The position numbers and the translations under genes are program-made. The notes beneath the pieces were generated by a model that ran no database searches, was not told the DNA's origin, and was given only the letters and a program-made list of their open reading frames with translations. A DNA stretch of 64,000 nucleotides, taken from Erythrophleum ivorense (taxonomy: Eukaryota; Streptophyta; Magnoliopsida; Fabales; Fabaceae). The stretch covers positions 64,409,088-64,473,087 of the forward strand of contig JAIUCV010000003.1 in NCBI GenBank assembly GCA_026724425.1, read 5' to 3'. Below, piece after piece: positions 35,289 to 47,051 of the stretch; the stretch's first letter is position 1; each line of letters starts with the position of its first letter.

Positions 35289-36726
35289 TATTGTGTTTCA
35301 AAAGCATATATGTAAATATACATATCACAATAATAATAAATGATGAGAAAAGATTTTTTTTTGAAGATTTATTGTCAAAATTTGTTAAGTGCTAAAATTT
35401 ACATCTTCACTTAAATTGAGGAATCAATTTCAAGTGTACATGTAATGTAAAGCAAATAAAAGTACTCACTATGAAAAATTAGAGATTAAAACTAAGTTTG
35501 GATTATGGGTAATTAGAGGCCTAGAATAATTAATCCTCTAAGTATTTTAAAGTGATTTAATTCAACACTCTTAAACTTTATTCTTAATGGTGATACATGA
35601 TAATCTAGATTTAAATTGCACGTATAAGTATTTTTCTAAGTTTTATATAGGTTTACCTAATTAATTTAATAATACCTTATGAAATTAACCAAATTCAATT
35701 TAATAGCACAATCCCTAATTTGATTATGTAAGACTAATAGCATATTCCTATCTCATTAACAAAATCATTCACTTATCCAAACAAATTTCAAATACTCACA
35801 CAATTCAACCTAAGACCTAGTTCTATTTTTCTTTTCCCAAATTCAAGTAAAATATCAAATCAATCCATTTATTGGCCAAGCAATTAGAAAAGCATGAAAC
35901 AAAGGGTTGAATAAACATATATGCCATTAATCATAAAGCAAGAGTGTGAAACAATCATTAATCCATACAATAATTCATAATACTCATAGATTATGGAGTT
36001 TAGCTATACATATTCATGAAAACTTACAACACAATTGAAGCAAAAACCAGAAACATATGAATAAATGCGAAAAAAGAAAAGAAAAGGAGAGAAAACTAGT
36101 AATAGAAACTTGCCTTACTTTCAATCTTTAAACCCTAGCATTCCTTTGCCCCAAAATGCTTTTAAAAGCTTCTCCTTAGCCTCTAACCAAACTAGAATGA
36201 TAACCAAAAGCAAATAGGAGAGGTATATAAATTAAAACCTATCCTAAAAGTAGCAATTAAAATGATAGTGTTCTATTTTATGCGAATGAAGTTGCTAACT
36301 TGGCTGCTCTTTGAACTAGTTTACCTTTGAGGCTTGAACAAAGTTGTAACTTTGCAAATTAAAGTTGCAAATTGAGATTGTGGTCATAACTTTGATTCCT
36401 GAAGTTACAACTTGAATGCCTTCTATTTCCAAAAGTCAATTTTTGAGCTTTTTTGACTCTAGGTTCTAGTGTACTTGCTCCAAGATGACTTTGACTCAAT
36501 TTTTCTTGTATTTACAACCCATAAAAATAACAAAGTATGAGTAATTCATATTAACCACAATGAAGCAAAAAATTGTCATTAATGGTATAAAAATTAAGTA
36601 TGGTGTTATTTATCCTAACTGTGCACATTTTTCCTATAGTTAGTCATATTTACCATAAAATTAGAGCTTCAAGCATTTATTCTTTGGCAAAAATGTGCAA
36701 ATAACATGAATGGATGAGAATTAACA
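35289..36726 (-). repeat. 3' LTR of the family-2 element
   Basis: About 1440 bases, aligned with 41542-42981. Common blocks are 'aatcaatttcaagtgta', 'tggcca(a)...gcatgaa', 'gggttgaataaacatata' and 'ggagaggtatataaat'. The outer end reads TATTGTG where TGTTGTC is expected. The plus-strand 'gaattaaca' at 36718-36726 gives a TG start on the minus strand. Confidence 0.82.
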
Positions 36727-37351
36727 TACTCTCAAACTTAAAACTTTTACTTACTCTTGAGTAAAGCAAATCAAGAAAAGAAACAATAATGCCACATGCC
36801 TACTTAAAATCAATGCCTGTTGAAATCCTTACATTTTGCATAAAAAATTATATTCAATAGGAGGATCAAGTAATAAATGCCAATGCAAAGTTCAAATAAT
36901 AATGCTAATACTTCCAACCATTTTGAAGTAAGTGTGTTTGACTAGATAGTCATCCCAATGCAAGTGTTAAACTCAATTTTATGCACTCTAACATGCATGA
37001 AGTAGTTTCAAATGTAGGAACTTCACAAGCTTATCTTTTTCCTTTCTCTTTATTAAATTAAGCACCGCACTAGCCCAAGATCAAAAGGATTTTTAGGCTG
37101 GTAATGTGGTTAAGGCTATGGCAAAGAAAAATGGATGTGGAATAGTGTAAAAATCTTGTGAAAATTTACATGATGGCATAATACACAATGAACACAAATT
37201 CTCTCATTGCACTTCCCATTTATCTTCCTATTGAACTATTTTCCTCTTTAGCTCACTAATACTCCCCCAAACTTAGGTTTTTCGACCTTCTAGACAAAAT
37301 CTTGAACTTTATTTTATCTTTGATTTTTTTTGGCTTTTTTTATATAAACAA

Positions 37352-37382
<31 letters not shown>

Positions 37383-38606
37383 ACTTTTGATTTTGAAAAA
37401 AAAGTGGCTAACACAAACCATACAATCTAAATTTTATCTACTACACAAGCATTAACTAGTTCATATCTTCCTTAATCAACCTTAAAGTTACTTTTGCTAG
37501 TGAATATGCTACAATGTTCTCAAGAAATGGGAAAAATCACTGGTTTTGTTAGGTTGAACAAGTTAGGCATCAATATAGGTAAATCAAATAGTACATAAAA
37601 CTATATGGTTTTTCTAAAGTAAGCTCAAATAGGGTTTAAGTGTTAGTATAATTAAATAAAGGTTAGGCTTGAAAGGTACAACTATAGCAAAAAAATGCCT
37701 AATATCTCTAGAGATTATGGAATACCTAATGATTTTTCTCAAGAAGGTAGAAGACAAGTTCTAGAGCTCTAGGGTTGAGACTGACTACATAGACTAAATT
37801 ACAAAAAAAAATTATCTTAACACATGCATTTGAATTATGTTTGGCCAAATGATGCTTAAAATTTTTCAAAATTTTTAGAAGACATAACTTTACACATTGA
37901 ACTATGCACAAAACACAATTAACATTGAGTTTTTGCTAAATATATCTTGTTATAGCATAATTATCATTGGAAGTAGCCAAAAATTTTAGTCTCAAAGAAA
38001 GCTCAAAAATTGAAAAATGCCAAGTTGAAAGTTCAATCACAAATTTTCATGTTATTTAGGCTATTTGTCCTAGACTACCCCTTTCTCAAACTTAAATTCA
38101 ACATTGTTTCTAATATTTGCAGGCAATTAAATCAAAAGACATGAAGGTAAGGGGAAATAAGTCCCTTTTTTTTCCCAATGCTATGTATCTTAACCCAATT
38201 GACTTACCCTAAATAAGCACTTTCACAAAATTGAAAGTAAATAAAAGACTAAATAAGCACAATAAAATTTTGAGAACTTCCCTTTTCATTAAATATTCTT
38301 TTCCATACTCTTGATTCATTGATTTTCCATGCAAGGTTAAGGCTTAGCAACTTTTCTTCCTTGATAGGCTTGGTCAACCTAAAGGATCTCTTATTTGATA
38401 GACCTAAAACATAACAAAAAATATTACTAAACATAAAAAAAACTACAAATCAAAAGAAAAATTTGGGTTGCCTCCCAAGAAATACTATATTTAAAGTCCT
38501 CAGTCCACCTTTAAAGTTGAACCTAATCATAAGTATCAAGAACTATAATTATCTTGGTTCCCTTTTTCCTTGGGTAAGTAGACTTTAGTTGCACTGGGTG
38601 TTCATT
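36727..38606 (-). other. Family-2 noncoding 3' region
   Basis: Begins with the minus-strand polypurine tract ('gttttaagtttgagagta', 36727-36744). It contains the 'attggggacaatg'-like motif near 38095-38110 and the 'ttgggttgcctcccaag' motif at 38464-38480. A microsatellite of TA and CA dinucleotides lies at 37351-37383. Short open frames here carry no domain. Confidence 0.65.
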
Positions 38607-40274
38607 TGTTGCTTTCTTTGAAGCGTACACGCAAGTATACGTATTGTGAAGGCAATATAGCGATAAGAAAAGATCGTTCCCTCGAGGATTTGTTATCAAA
38701 ACAATGCCAAGTACTGAAATTCACACCCTAATTTAAATCAAGCAAATCAATTCTTAAATGCTGGTGTAAAAGAAATTGTTTATGATTCTAAGCTATATAG
38801 AAATCTATGTTAGAATTTGGATTTCTGGGTGAAGATTAGCATCTAGGATTATTGGTCCTCTTGTACTTCATAGTAATTAGCTCAACATTTATTCCCTTCT
38901 GCTCCCAATGGTAATACATGTTGGACTAAGATTCAGTTGTTCCTATATATATTTTTCTAAATATTGTATAGGATACTCCGTTAATTTTATAATCCCTTAT
39001 AAAATCAACTAAGATCAATCTATGAGTACAATACCTAATTAGACCATGTGAGGTTATTAAGTATATTCTTATCTCAATAACTAAGCTATCCACTCACCTT
39101 AGCAAATTTCAAGCACTCACACCACTCAACTTTTGATCAAACCTCCCTTTCCCTTTCCCAAGTTCAAGTAAGGTAGCATATCAATCTAAATGTTGGCCAA
39201 TCAATCAGAAAGCATGAAGTACAAAGTTGAGTGAACAAGCATTAACCATTGATTGTAAAATTAGAACGAAGAACAACTACTAATCCATACAAGAGTTCCA
39301 AATAATCCTAGATTAGATAGGGTTTAGCTATACATGATCATAAAATCCAAAGTCAAGCTTGAAGCAGCAATCAAATACATAAGAAACTATGAATAAGACA
39401 AAAGAAATGAAGACGAAACTCAGCAACACAAGGATTCAGCTTCAATCTTCAATCTCCAGCTTCACTTTGCTTCAAAATGGCTTCCTAGCTCTTCTCTCAG
39501 CCTTTGCACACTTGGAATAACACAAAAACAACCCAGAATGACAGCTGCTTCGACTCCCCTTAGCATATGAAGCTTCAAACCCTCAAAAATTTTAGTAGCA
39601 AAATGCTGCATTCAGTTAATTCGTGTTGCGCCGTGGCTCAGAATGTTGCGCCGTGGCGAGATTTGGTTCTGTAAGATTGAGCGCCGCGGCCTGCTTTGAA
39701 TGCGCTGTGGCGAGATTTGATTCTGCCTGACTTTTGAGGTCTGCATGTCTTGTGCCTCGGCACACACAGATCCACTGCGGCAAGTTTTAGTTCTGTGTGA
39801 CCTCTCGCCGCGGCTCAATACCCACACGCCGAGGAGTTGATTCCATTCCATTAGCGCCGCAGCCTTATTTGTATCTTGCTAAGGCAATTTTTGGTTCTGA
39901 CTGAGGCCTCGCCGCGGCTCAAACATTTTCGCCGTGGCGCACGTTGCCTTGCACACTTCCTTCGGATTTCTATACTTTTCGCCTCGGCGACAAGATGTAC
40001 AAATCCAACACTTTGCAGCATTTTTCTCCTGAAATTGCTCCATACTCTTCAGAACATGCATCGTAAGAAAACCAAGTATGATTAGTTATCAGTATACTAA
40101 AAAATAAAGATAAAGTTGATGGTTTTTTTCAAGTAAGTATTGAGTATAGAGCTATTCATCCTAATTATGTTCATTTCTTTATATGGATGTATTATTTACC
40201 CTATAAGTAGAGGCTAAAGTCATATTTACTGAGAGAAAAATATGTACAATAACATGAATAGTTAGGAATTATCA
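38607..40274 (-). mobile_element. Solo LTR of the family-1 Athila element
   Basis: 1668 bases bounded by an exact TCATT duplication (38602-38606 and 40275-40279). The plus strand reads TGTTGCTTTC...GGAATTATCA, the reverse complement of the family-1 LTR ends. It contains the decayed CCGCGG module array at 39620-40000. No internal Athila sequence adjoins it, so the rest was removed by LTR-LTR recombination. It lies inside the family-2 element and is therefore younger than that insertion. Confidence 0.92.
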
Positions 40275-40299
40275 TCATTCCATTTAAGAACATGTGGTT

Positions 40300-41518
40300 C
40301 ACCAACCAATGGGTTCACTAGAATACATGCTTTGGCTAACTTAATTTGAGGTTGCAAATTAAGTTCTTTATTACACTTTTGGGAGCTTCTAAATACTTCA
40401 AACACTCTATAAAATCATTTTGGCTCTCTTATATAAGAACTAAGAACCTTTGAATAAGTGCTTGGAACCATATTTTTAACTTCCATCTCATTGCAACATT
40501 TTTCTAATTCATCAAGAGGATCTCCTACCATGGCCATTTAGGAGATTTACTTTTGGTCTTCTAGCCTCACGATACCCTCTTTTAGCTCCAACCTTTGCTC
40601 ATGTTTCCCATCACATTCATTAGAAACCTCTAGTAACTCCTTTTCAATTCCTAATGTAATTTTATTATAGTTTTCCTCATCTTCTCTTCTAGAAGTGGTT
40701 ACTATATCACTTAAAAGACTCTTTCATGAACTATTATAAATGGTATTGGCTAGTTTGCCTATTTGAATTTCCATGTTTATAATTGTGTCCTCTTACTTGG
40801 CCATATAGTCATCTTGTTTGGCCATATAGTACTTAATCATTTCTTCTAAGTTAGGATTATACTCTTGAATAGGGATTTCATCTTATGGTTAGCAATTGAG
40901 AGGTTAGAAAGGGTATATTGCATATAATGGAGAAACTTGACACTGGTTCCAAGAAATTTTTTTTCATGATTCCAACTAGGACTTGAATTAAAGATTTCAT
41001 CTTATGGTTAGAAATTGAGAGGTTAGAAACGGTATATTGCATATAATGGAGAAACTTGACATTGGTTCCAAGAAAAATTTTGTTCGTGATTCCAACTAGG
41101 AATATATGTGTTATCACTAAAATTATTTGAATTCTTATTGAAATCATCCTCCATTTATGCATTTTCTACATAATATAGGCACTACTCTCTGTGGTGAGTT
41201 TTTCCACAATTATTATAAGTCATGGATAAGCATTGAGAATCACTAATATGAATAGCATAATTAGTGTGCATATAAGAGTTATCAAGCCTCCTATCAAATT
41301 CAACCATTTGAGCTATTAATTTAATCATGATATCAAATTTATACTCACTAGTTACCTCATTTGTCAACAATGAATATTCCATAATTTAAAATAAATATAA
41401 CAAAAATAAAAACTAATACAAAAATAATAAAACTTATTAACAAAAACAAAATAAACAAGACTTAAGTTCAGATTAAATGAGTTTGATATTAATATTAGCA
41501 AAAAATTAGTGTATAAGT
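40300..41518 (-). pseudogene. Family-2 gag remnant
   Basis: On the minus strand 40745-40855 encodes 'MAKQDDYMAK' and 'MEIQIGKLA', the counterparts of the 'MAKQDA' and 'VQIGQLAS' segment in the family-1 gag. 41182-41382 contains 'YNNCGKTHH', a trace of the zinc knuckle. A 119-base unit is tandemly duplicated inside (starts 40874 and 40993, 'gatttcatcttatggttag'). Stops and shifts prevent any full protein. Confidence 0.65.
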
Positions 41519-41536
41519 TTCTGGCAATAACATCAA
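41519..41536 (-). promoter_or_regulatory. Degenerate tRNA-Asp primer-binding site
   Basis: On the minus strand 'ttgatgttattgccag' aligns with the canonical TTGGCGCCGTTGCCGG. The changes are mostly C-to-T or G-to-A, as expected from methylation decay. Confidence 0.6.
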
Positions 41537-41541
41537 AAACT

Positions 41542-42981
41542 TGTCGCATCTCAAAAGTGCACGTAAGTATACGTATCATGACAGTAGTAAAGTGATGAGA
41601 AAAAATTGTTCCTTCGAGAGTTTGTTTTCAAAATTTGTCAAATACTAAAATTGACAATTTAACTTAAACTAAACGAATCAATTTCAAGTGTATATGTAAT
41701 ATAAAGAAAATAAAAAGTACTTACTATGCAAAATTAGAGTTTAAAACTAAGTTTGGATTATCAAGTGATTATAGGCATCTAGAATTATTAATCCCATGAG
41801 TATTTTAAAGTGATTTGATTCAACACTCTTAAACTTCACCTTTAATGGTGATACATGTTAGCCTAGGGTTCAATTGCACCTATAAACATTTTTTCAAATC
41901 TCATATAGGTTTACCTAATTAATTCTATCATACCTTATGAAATCAACCAAGCTCAATTCAATAGTATAATCTTTACTTTGGCTATTTGAGGCTAATAAAT
42001 ATATTCTTATCTCATTAGTGAAACTATTCACTCATTCGAATAAGTTTTAAGTACTCACATAATTCTACTTTCGCTTGTGAAGGTTCAAGTAAAATATCAA
42101 ATCAATCCAATTATTGGCCAAACTATCAAAAAGCATGAAGCAGAGGGTTGAATAAACATATATATACCATTAATCACAAAGCAAGAGTATGAAACAACCA
42201 CTAATCCCTCTAAGAGTTCATAATAATCTTAGACTATGGATTTTAGTTATACATGTTTATGAAAACCAATAGCAGAATTGAAGCGAAAACTAGAAAGATT
42301 TGAACAAATGCAAAGAAAAAAAGAAAAGGAGAGAAAACTAGTATTGGAAGCTTGTCTTCTCCTCAATCTTTAAACCTTAGCACTCTCTTGCTTTAAAATG
42401 CTTCTAAGAACTCCTCCTTAGCCTTTAACCAAACTAGAATGATGACCAAAAGCAAATGGGAGAGGTATATAAATGAAAACCTAGCTAAAATCAACAACTA
42501 AAATGGTAGCATTCTGTTTTATGTGAATGAAGTTGTGACTTCGATGTATAAAGTTGAAAGTTCATTACTCTCTAGACTAGTTTACATTTAAGGCTTGAAA
42601 GAAGTCATAACTTCATAAATTGAAGTTGTGACTTGAGATTGAGGTGATGACTTTGATTTTTGAATTTGTGACTTAAATGCTTTCTATCTCCAAAATTTTA
42701 TTTTTGAGCTTTTTTGACTCTAAGTTTCAGTGTACTTGCTCTAAGATGACTCTGGTCAAATTTTCTTGCATTTACGACATAAAAAAAAGTGTGAGCAATT
42801 CATTATTTAGCCATAGTTAAGCCAAAATTTGTCATCAATGGTATAAAAATTGAGTATGGAGCTATTTATTTTAATTATGCATATTTTCTTATAGTTAGTC
42901 ATATTTACCATAAAATTAGAGCTCTAATCTCCTAATCCTAGCAAAAGAGTGCAAGATAACATGAATGGATGAGAGTTAACA
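41542..42981 (-). repeat. 5' LTR of the family-2 element
   Basis: 1440 bases. The plus strand starts TGTCGCATCTC and ends GAGAGTTAACA. It retains 'cgtaagtatacgtatcatga', a block resembling the 'cgcaagtatacgtat' near the end of the family-1 LTR, so the two LTR families are distantly related at their 3' ends. Confidence 0.82.
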
Positions 42982-43589
42982 AAATCCCTCAAATTAAAAA
43001 AAAAAAGGATTGAAATCCCTAATTGCTCTTTTGGCCAATTAAAATTTCAAAATTGACACATATAATACAATATCCCCCTAAATTTTGCACATAAAACGGA
43101 ATCCCTAATTTTATCCAATTTTGCTGTGACCTAACTTTCTTGTGAAGCTCTAATTTCCTTTGTAGTAAAGACTGAAAATTCTTCCTTTAACCAATCAATA
43201 TCAAATTCCATACATACAACACAATGCTAAATTCAATTCATCAAATTTCGCTTATAAATAAAGTCTTTAATTTTGTCAAAATATTAAATTTCCTTAAAAT
43301 CTCTAATTTAGTACAAAGAGTTTCGGGGTGAGGTTTTTTAAAGATAATGGCCAAAATGGGGAATTTTGGTAATAATTTAAATGTGGATAAATTGAAAGAA
43401 TTCCTGAGTCGCTTACCTAGTACGTGTTATTATTTATTAAATAGTTAATATAATAATATCACAGGATATTAATATGTATTAACGATTTTAGTCTTAAACC
43501 ACTTAATTACAAATTTCTTAAACTATAAGATATTAAAATAAAATTATGCCAAACCACAGAATACTAAACTATATTTTATCCTAAAAAAA

Positions 43590-43920
43590 TTAATGCTCAA
43601 TCTTTCAAGATAGAGAGCTCTAAATCCATAGAAATACCTGAAGGCAAGTACTCTAAATTATGTAACCCACGTAGAATAAATGAAGAAATTAATAGAAGTG
43701 TAGGTTAATTAAAGCTAATATATGAAAAGCAGAATATATGAACAAAATCCAGCAAATTAGCCAAGCAAATGAAAGAGAAAATTCCATCATCGTAGTCGGT
43801 GTGATGATATAAAAATGTTCTCGTGTCCTTCTGAAATGAAGGCTCTTTAATACTATGTACGTACTCTCCTGAGACATATATAGATAAATGGAATGAGAAC
43901 TTTCGACTAACTGAAACAAA
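43590..43920. repeat. Upstream block B of the segmental duplication
   Basis: Matches 53935-54045 and 55700-55935. Shared pieces are 'gtgtaggttaatta', 'gaaaattccatcatcgtagtc' (one base changed), 'gatgatata' and 'ggaatgagaactttcgac'. It is separated from gene B by the tandem repeat and the foldback element. Confidence 0.65.
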
Positions 43921-44340
43921 ATCTCCTATTTGTTTTATTTAACTGCCCAAAGATGATTAATTATTTCGCTTTGTAGTTTTCAATTCATTTTTTCTTTTCC
44001 TTCAATTTCTACGTGCCGGGTCATAGAAGGAAAAGCCATTTTTATTTATATCGAAACAGAATCTCCTATTTGTTTTATTCAACTACCCAAGGACGATTAA
44101 TTATTTCGCTTTGTAGTTTTCAATTCATTTTTTCTTTTCCTTCAATTTCTACGTGCCGGGTCATAGAAGGAAAAGCCATTTTTATTTATATAGAAACAGA
44201 ATCTCCTATTTTTTTTATTCAACTACCCAAAGACGATTAATTATTTCGCTTTGTAGTTTTCAATTCATTTTTTCTTTTCCTTCAATTTCTACGTGCCGGG
44301 TCATAGAGGGAAAAGCCATTTTTCTTTATACGGAAATGGT
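43921..44340 (+). repeat. Three-copy 140-bp tandem repeat
   Basis: Copies start at 43921, 44061 and 44201 with 'atctcctattt', and 'ctacgtgccgggtcatag' recurs at an exact 140-base offset. Only a few bases differ between copies. The paralogous segment at about 55938-56050 has a single, diverged copy, so the amplification happened after the segmental duplication. Confidence 0.92.
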
Positions 44341-44919
44341 ACGCATCACTTAAAATATTTAAAATAAATTAATAATTTAGTGTTTAAAAAATTATTATTT
44401 TTATAATTTTATCTTTAAAAAGTAAACCTTCTTAATTTAATTTTTAAAAGATCATATTTCTTTTAAAGTGAAAAAATTATATTCAATTTCTTATATATTT
44501 GTTATCATGTTCTTAATTAGAATATGATAAGTATATAATTTTTTAATAATATCATAAAAAGTATATGATTTTTATAGATAATTATTTGGTTTTTTAATTA
44601 AACTATACACTTATCAAATTATTATTGAAAAATCATATACTTATCATATTTTAATTAAAAAAATTGATGGCAAATATATAAGAAAATTGCACCTAAATCA
44701 AACTTTTCTCTAAATTTTATTTTTTAAGGATAAAGTCTATTAATATAGTCTCTTAAACATTCTCCCCCAATCAAAATAGCCTGCGAAAGAGAGTTACAAA
44801 TTCTTACTGTAGGATCTATTTTGATTTAAAAAAAATATTCGGGTATTAAATTAAAAAAATATCTTTAAAGAACTAAATTAAAATGAGAATAATTTTTTAA
44901 AATATAAATAATTAATTTA

Positions 44920-45680
44920 TGACCAATATATCAATTTCATCCCTTAATTTTATAATTTTATTTTAATCTTTTTAAAAGTCCCTTAACTTTTTAAAACGTT
45001 ACAAAGTAGTTGTTTCCATCCATCTCTATTACCACCGTTATTAAGTGCATATGTAGCATCCTGTTTATCAAATTTTTTTTTGCTGAGTCATCAATATATT
45101 TACTGGTTTTTTTCTTTCTCTCATATATATATATATATATATATTCTTATTTTTCTATCTCTTTCTCTCTCCTTTCCTTTTCATTCCTGCTTTTCCCTCT
45201 CTCTCCCTTTTCATTCCCACAAATGTGTCCCGCAAATGTGGGTCCAAGTTTTCATCCATTAACACAAAAAACCAAAATCTTGCAACTGGTTTTATAAATA
45301 TATTTAGGAACTAAAAGAAATTTGTTTCTGTGATTTAAAGGATATTAGTGGGTTTGATTATCACTACAAAATTTGGGTGTCTGGTCTTCATCGGAAGGAA
45401 TAGAAGAGAAGGAAAGGAGAGAGAAAAAGAGAAAGAGAAGAAAATTAAAAAAATAGGAGAAAGAAAGAAAGTCAATTTGGTTAGAATATGAATAAAAAAT
45501 TGATGAGTCAACCGAAAAAAAAAATGTTAAATGGGGTGCCACATGCACGTAACACGGCCGTGTTAACCAGAATGGACGAAAAGAATTACTTTGTAGCGTT
45601 TTAAAGAGGCGAGAGGTTTTTAAAATAATTTTTAAAGATTAAAATCCTAATTAAATGACCAAATTGACTTACTCTAAAAT
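44920..45680. mobile_element. Foldback (MULE-like) MITE with ~250-300-base inverted arms
   Basis: The left arm (about 44930-45215) and right arm (about 45395-45675) are inverted copies. 'aaaacgttacaaagtag' faces 'ctttgtagcgtttt', 'gctgagtcatcaat' faces 'attgatgagtcaacc', and the CT-rich run 45150-45215 faces the GA-rich run 45396-45470. The centre is about 180 bases. A TA microsatellite sits in the left arm (45124-45143). The open frames seen here are low-complexity artefacts. The element is absent from the paralogous segment near 56 kb. Its ends are approximate. Confidence 0.75.
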
Positions 45681-46371
45681 TTAGTACTAGTTGGTCGACA
45701 GTTTCATTAAAAAAAAGTTGACAAAGAAATTAATATTTGAATAAAAAAATTTAAATTGTATTTAAGAAGCATTGATGAAGTCAAATAAATAGGGATTTTG
45801 AGTATCATATTGTTACACTTTGTTTGTAGGGTTATTACATTTTTTTTCCTATCATTCAATATCCCTGTTCCGTGAAGTTTGAATTTGAAGTCATCATACA
45901 CGGTGAAGAAGAGTGAAGACCACGTTCCACAAGCCAACTCATATTGGATTAATCTGAATTAATCTAAATCACGTATTCAAAGTTCAAACCTTAGGAATGG
46001 AGTTTTAATTCAGGCGATTCCCACTTTAAGCTTTTTTCCCCCCTTTTTGGTAAAACATTAAGCCTTTTCATATATATATGTGTGTGTGTGTGTGTGTGGG
46101 GAATTGTGACATTCCTCGAAATTAAGTGATGCCTGGCAAAACAAAATTAGACTATTTTAGAAGCAGTAAACCTATAGGCCACACCGTCGGCGAAAATGCA
46201 ACTAATGACTTCCTTCTGTCCCAATCCTACGCTGCGTTTTCCAAGTTTCCGACCTTCAAAATGTTAGAAACTAATATACAACTTAAAATATTTCTCTGTA
46301 AATTCCTTAACAATCACTTGGTTACTTCTCATTTCCTTCTTTCAACGTTGAAGATCATAATAGCCTCTATC
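45681..46371 (+). promoter_or_regulatory. Upstream region of small gene B
   Basis: From about 45880 to the TATA box this aligns closely with 56230-56819: 'gaagtcatcatacacggtgaag', 'cgtattcaaagt(t/c)', 'ttcctcgaaattaagtga', 'attttagaagcagtaaac', 'ttccaagtttccgacc'. A microsatellite of TA and TG units lies at 46072-46098. The long conserved block suggests that the promoter was copied together with the gene and has been retained. Confidence 0.65.
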
Positions 46372-46379
46372 TATAAATA
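46372..46379 (+). promoter_or_regulatory. TATA box of small gene B
   Basis: TATAAATA, 117 bases before the ATG. Gene C has the same octamer at the same distance. Confidence 0.7.
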
Positions 46380-46495
46380 CCTATACATGATTCATCGAGG
46401 TTCAAGGCAGTCATATCTATCTGATTAAATGAAGCAAGTTTTCTCTGTAACCATTACTTGAAGAAGATCCATCAACCCCATTTTGAAGCACCACC

Positions 46496-46639
46496 ATGAG
46501 TTCTCAAAGCATAAACATTCAGAAGGTTCTTTGCCCTACAACTAGGCCACCTCCTCAGACTCAGGGCTCTAGCTCTAACCCTCCAAGAACTGGAACTCAG
46601 ATCCCAACTATCCAGAATATCTTTTCCAAGAGGATATGA
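46496..46639 (+). CDS. Small gene B: 47-residue peptide of unknown function
   Basis: The ORF begins MSSQSINIQKVLCP and ends NIFSKRI. It is rich in Ser, Pro, Thr and Gln, with a 'TRPPPQTQ' stretch, no signal peptide and no membrane segment. The start is chosen because the ATG sits in good context (ccaccATGA) 117 bases after a TATA box and is conserved in gene C (56944-57087), which has the same length. Between the two copies I count six silent and four replacing codon differences and no indel, compatible with weak coding constraint. After the stop an intron (46664-47051) with ordinary GT and AG ends interrupts the 3' UTR at the same place in both genes. Alternatively the transcript is a long noncoding RNA. 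I do not recognise the peptide. Confidence 0.6.
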   Translation: MSSQSINIQKVLCPTTRPPPQTQGSSSNPPRTGTQIPTIQNIFSKRI

Positions 46640-46663
46640 TGATTCATTTTATACCATTATCAG

Positions 46664-47051
46664 GTTAATTATTGTTTTTTAATATATATATATATATAAT
46701 TTTTTTTCATTAGGAAAAACTTAATTAAGTGTGAATTAATTATTGATTTTTGTTAGGTTCTTTAAGCATGACGTCTGAATTAATTTTTTTTTTCAAAAAG
46801 TCAACAATATAACCCAGTGTTGTAAACAATTTTCTGTATGTGCTATATTAATATTAAAGAATTTCATAATAAATAGCTAAAGAACTTTTTTAATTCATAT
46901 CCTTTTTATTATGTCATCTTACTCCAAATCCATACCAAAAAGTATGACGCGCGATCTCTTAATTTGCTTGAATTGTAATAGTCTTATTCTTTTTTTTTTT
47001 TGGGGTATTTTGCTCATTCTCAATTTCATTTTGATTTTGATTTTCATGCAG
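46664..47051 (+). other. Intron in the 3' UTR of small gene B
   Basis: The donor follows 'accattatcag' and reads 'gttaatt'. The acceptor is 'tttcatgcag' before 'actgtggtgaagtgcca'. Gene C has the same flanking exon sequence and a 655-base intron. The second exon runs to about 47360, where 'atgaagtttggtgtataataa' resembles the end of transcript C. Confidence 0.55.

Larger units (their letters stand above)
35289..42981 (-). mobile_element. Family-2 Athila-type retroelement without pol (non-autonomous derivative)
   Basis: Flanked by AAATC on both sides (35284-35288 and 42982-42986). Minus orientation: 5' LTR at 41542-42981, degenerate tRNA-Asp primer site near 41519-41536, gag remnant at 40.3-41.4 kb, 3' noncoding region 36.7-38.6 kb, polypurine tract 36727-36744, 3' LTR 35289-36726. 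After removing the nested solo LTR (38607-40274) the internal region is about 3.1 kb. It jumps from gag to the post-integrase motif (38464-38480) with no protease, RT or integrase recognised. Confidence 0.82.
34817..43583. mobile_element. Terminal-inverted-repeat DNA element (MITE-like) split by the family-2 retroelement
   Basis: The left end 'ggataaaatacaatatggta' (34816-34835), continuing to 'gtagtttggc', is mirrored at 43544-43583, where the reverse complement reads 'ggataaaatatagtttagta' and continues to 'gtggtttggc'. Without the nested retroelement (35289-42981) the element is about 1.07 kb and noncoding. Its left end is tandemly duplicated (offset 120; 'tttttacatttttattttct' at 34791 and 34911). 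The paralogous segment near 53900 lacks the element. Confidence 0.6.

Noticed and set aside
43921..44340. Possible CRISPR-like array because of regular spacing
   Set aside because: The full 140-bp unit is repeated with no unique spacers, in a plant nuclear context.
44013..44353. Open frames beginning MPGHRRKSHFYLY
   Set aside because: They translate the 140-bp tandem repeat, and the paralogous unit has no such frame.
45010..45548. Leucine/serine/phenylalanine-rich open frames on both strands
   Set aside because: They are translations of the CT/GA-rich arms of the foldback element.
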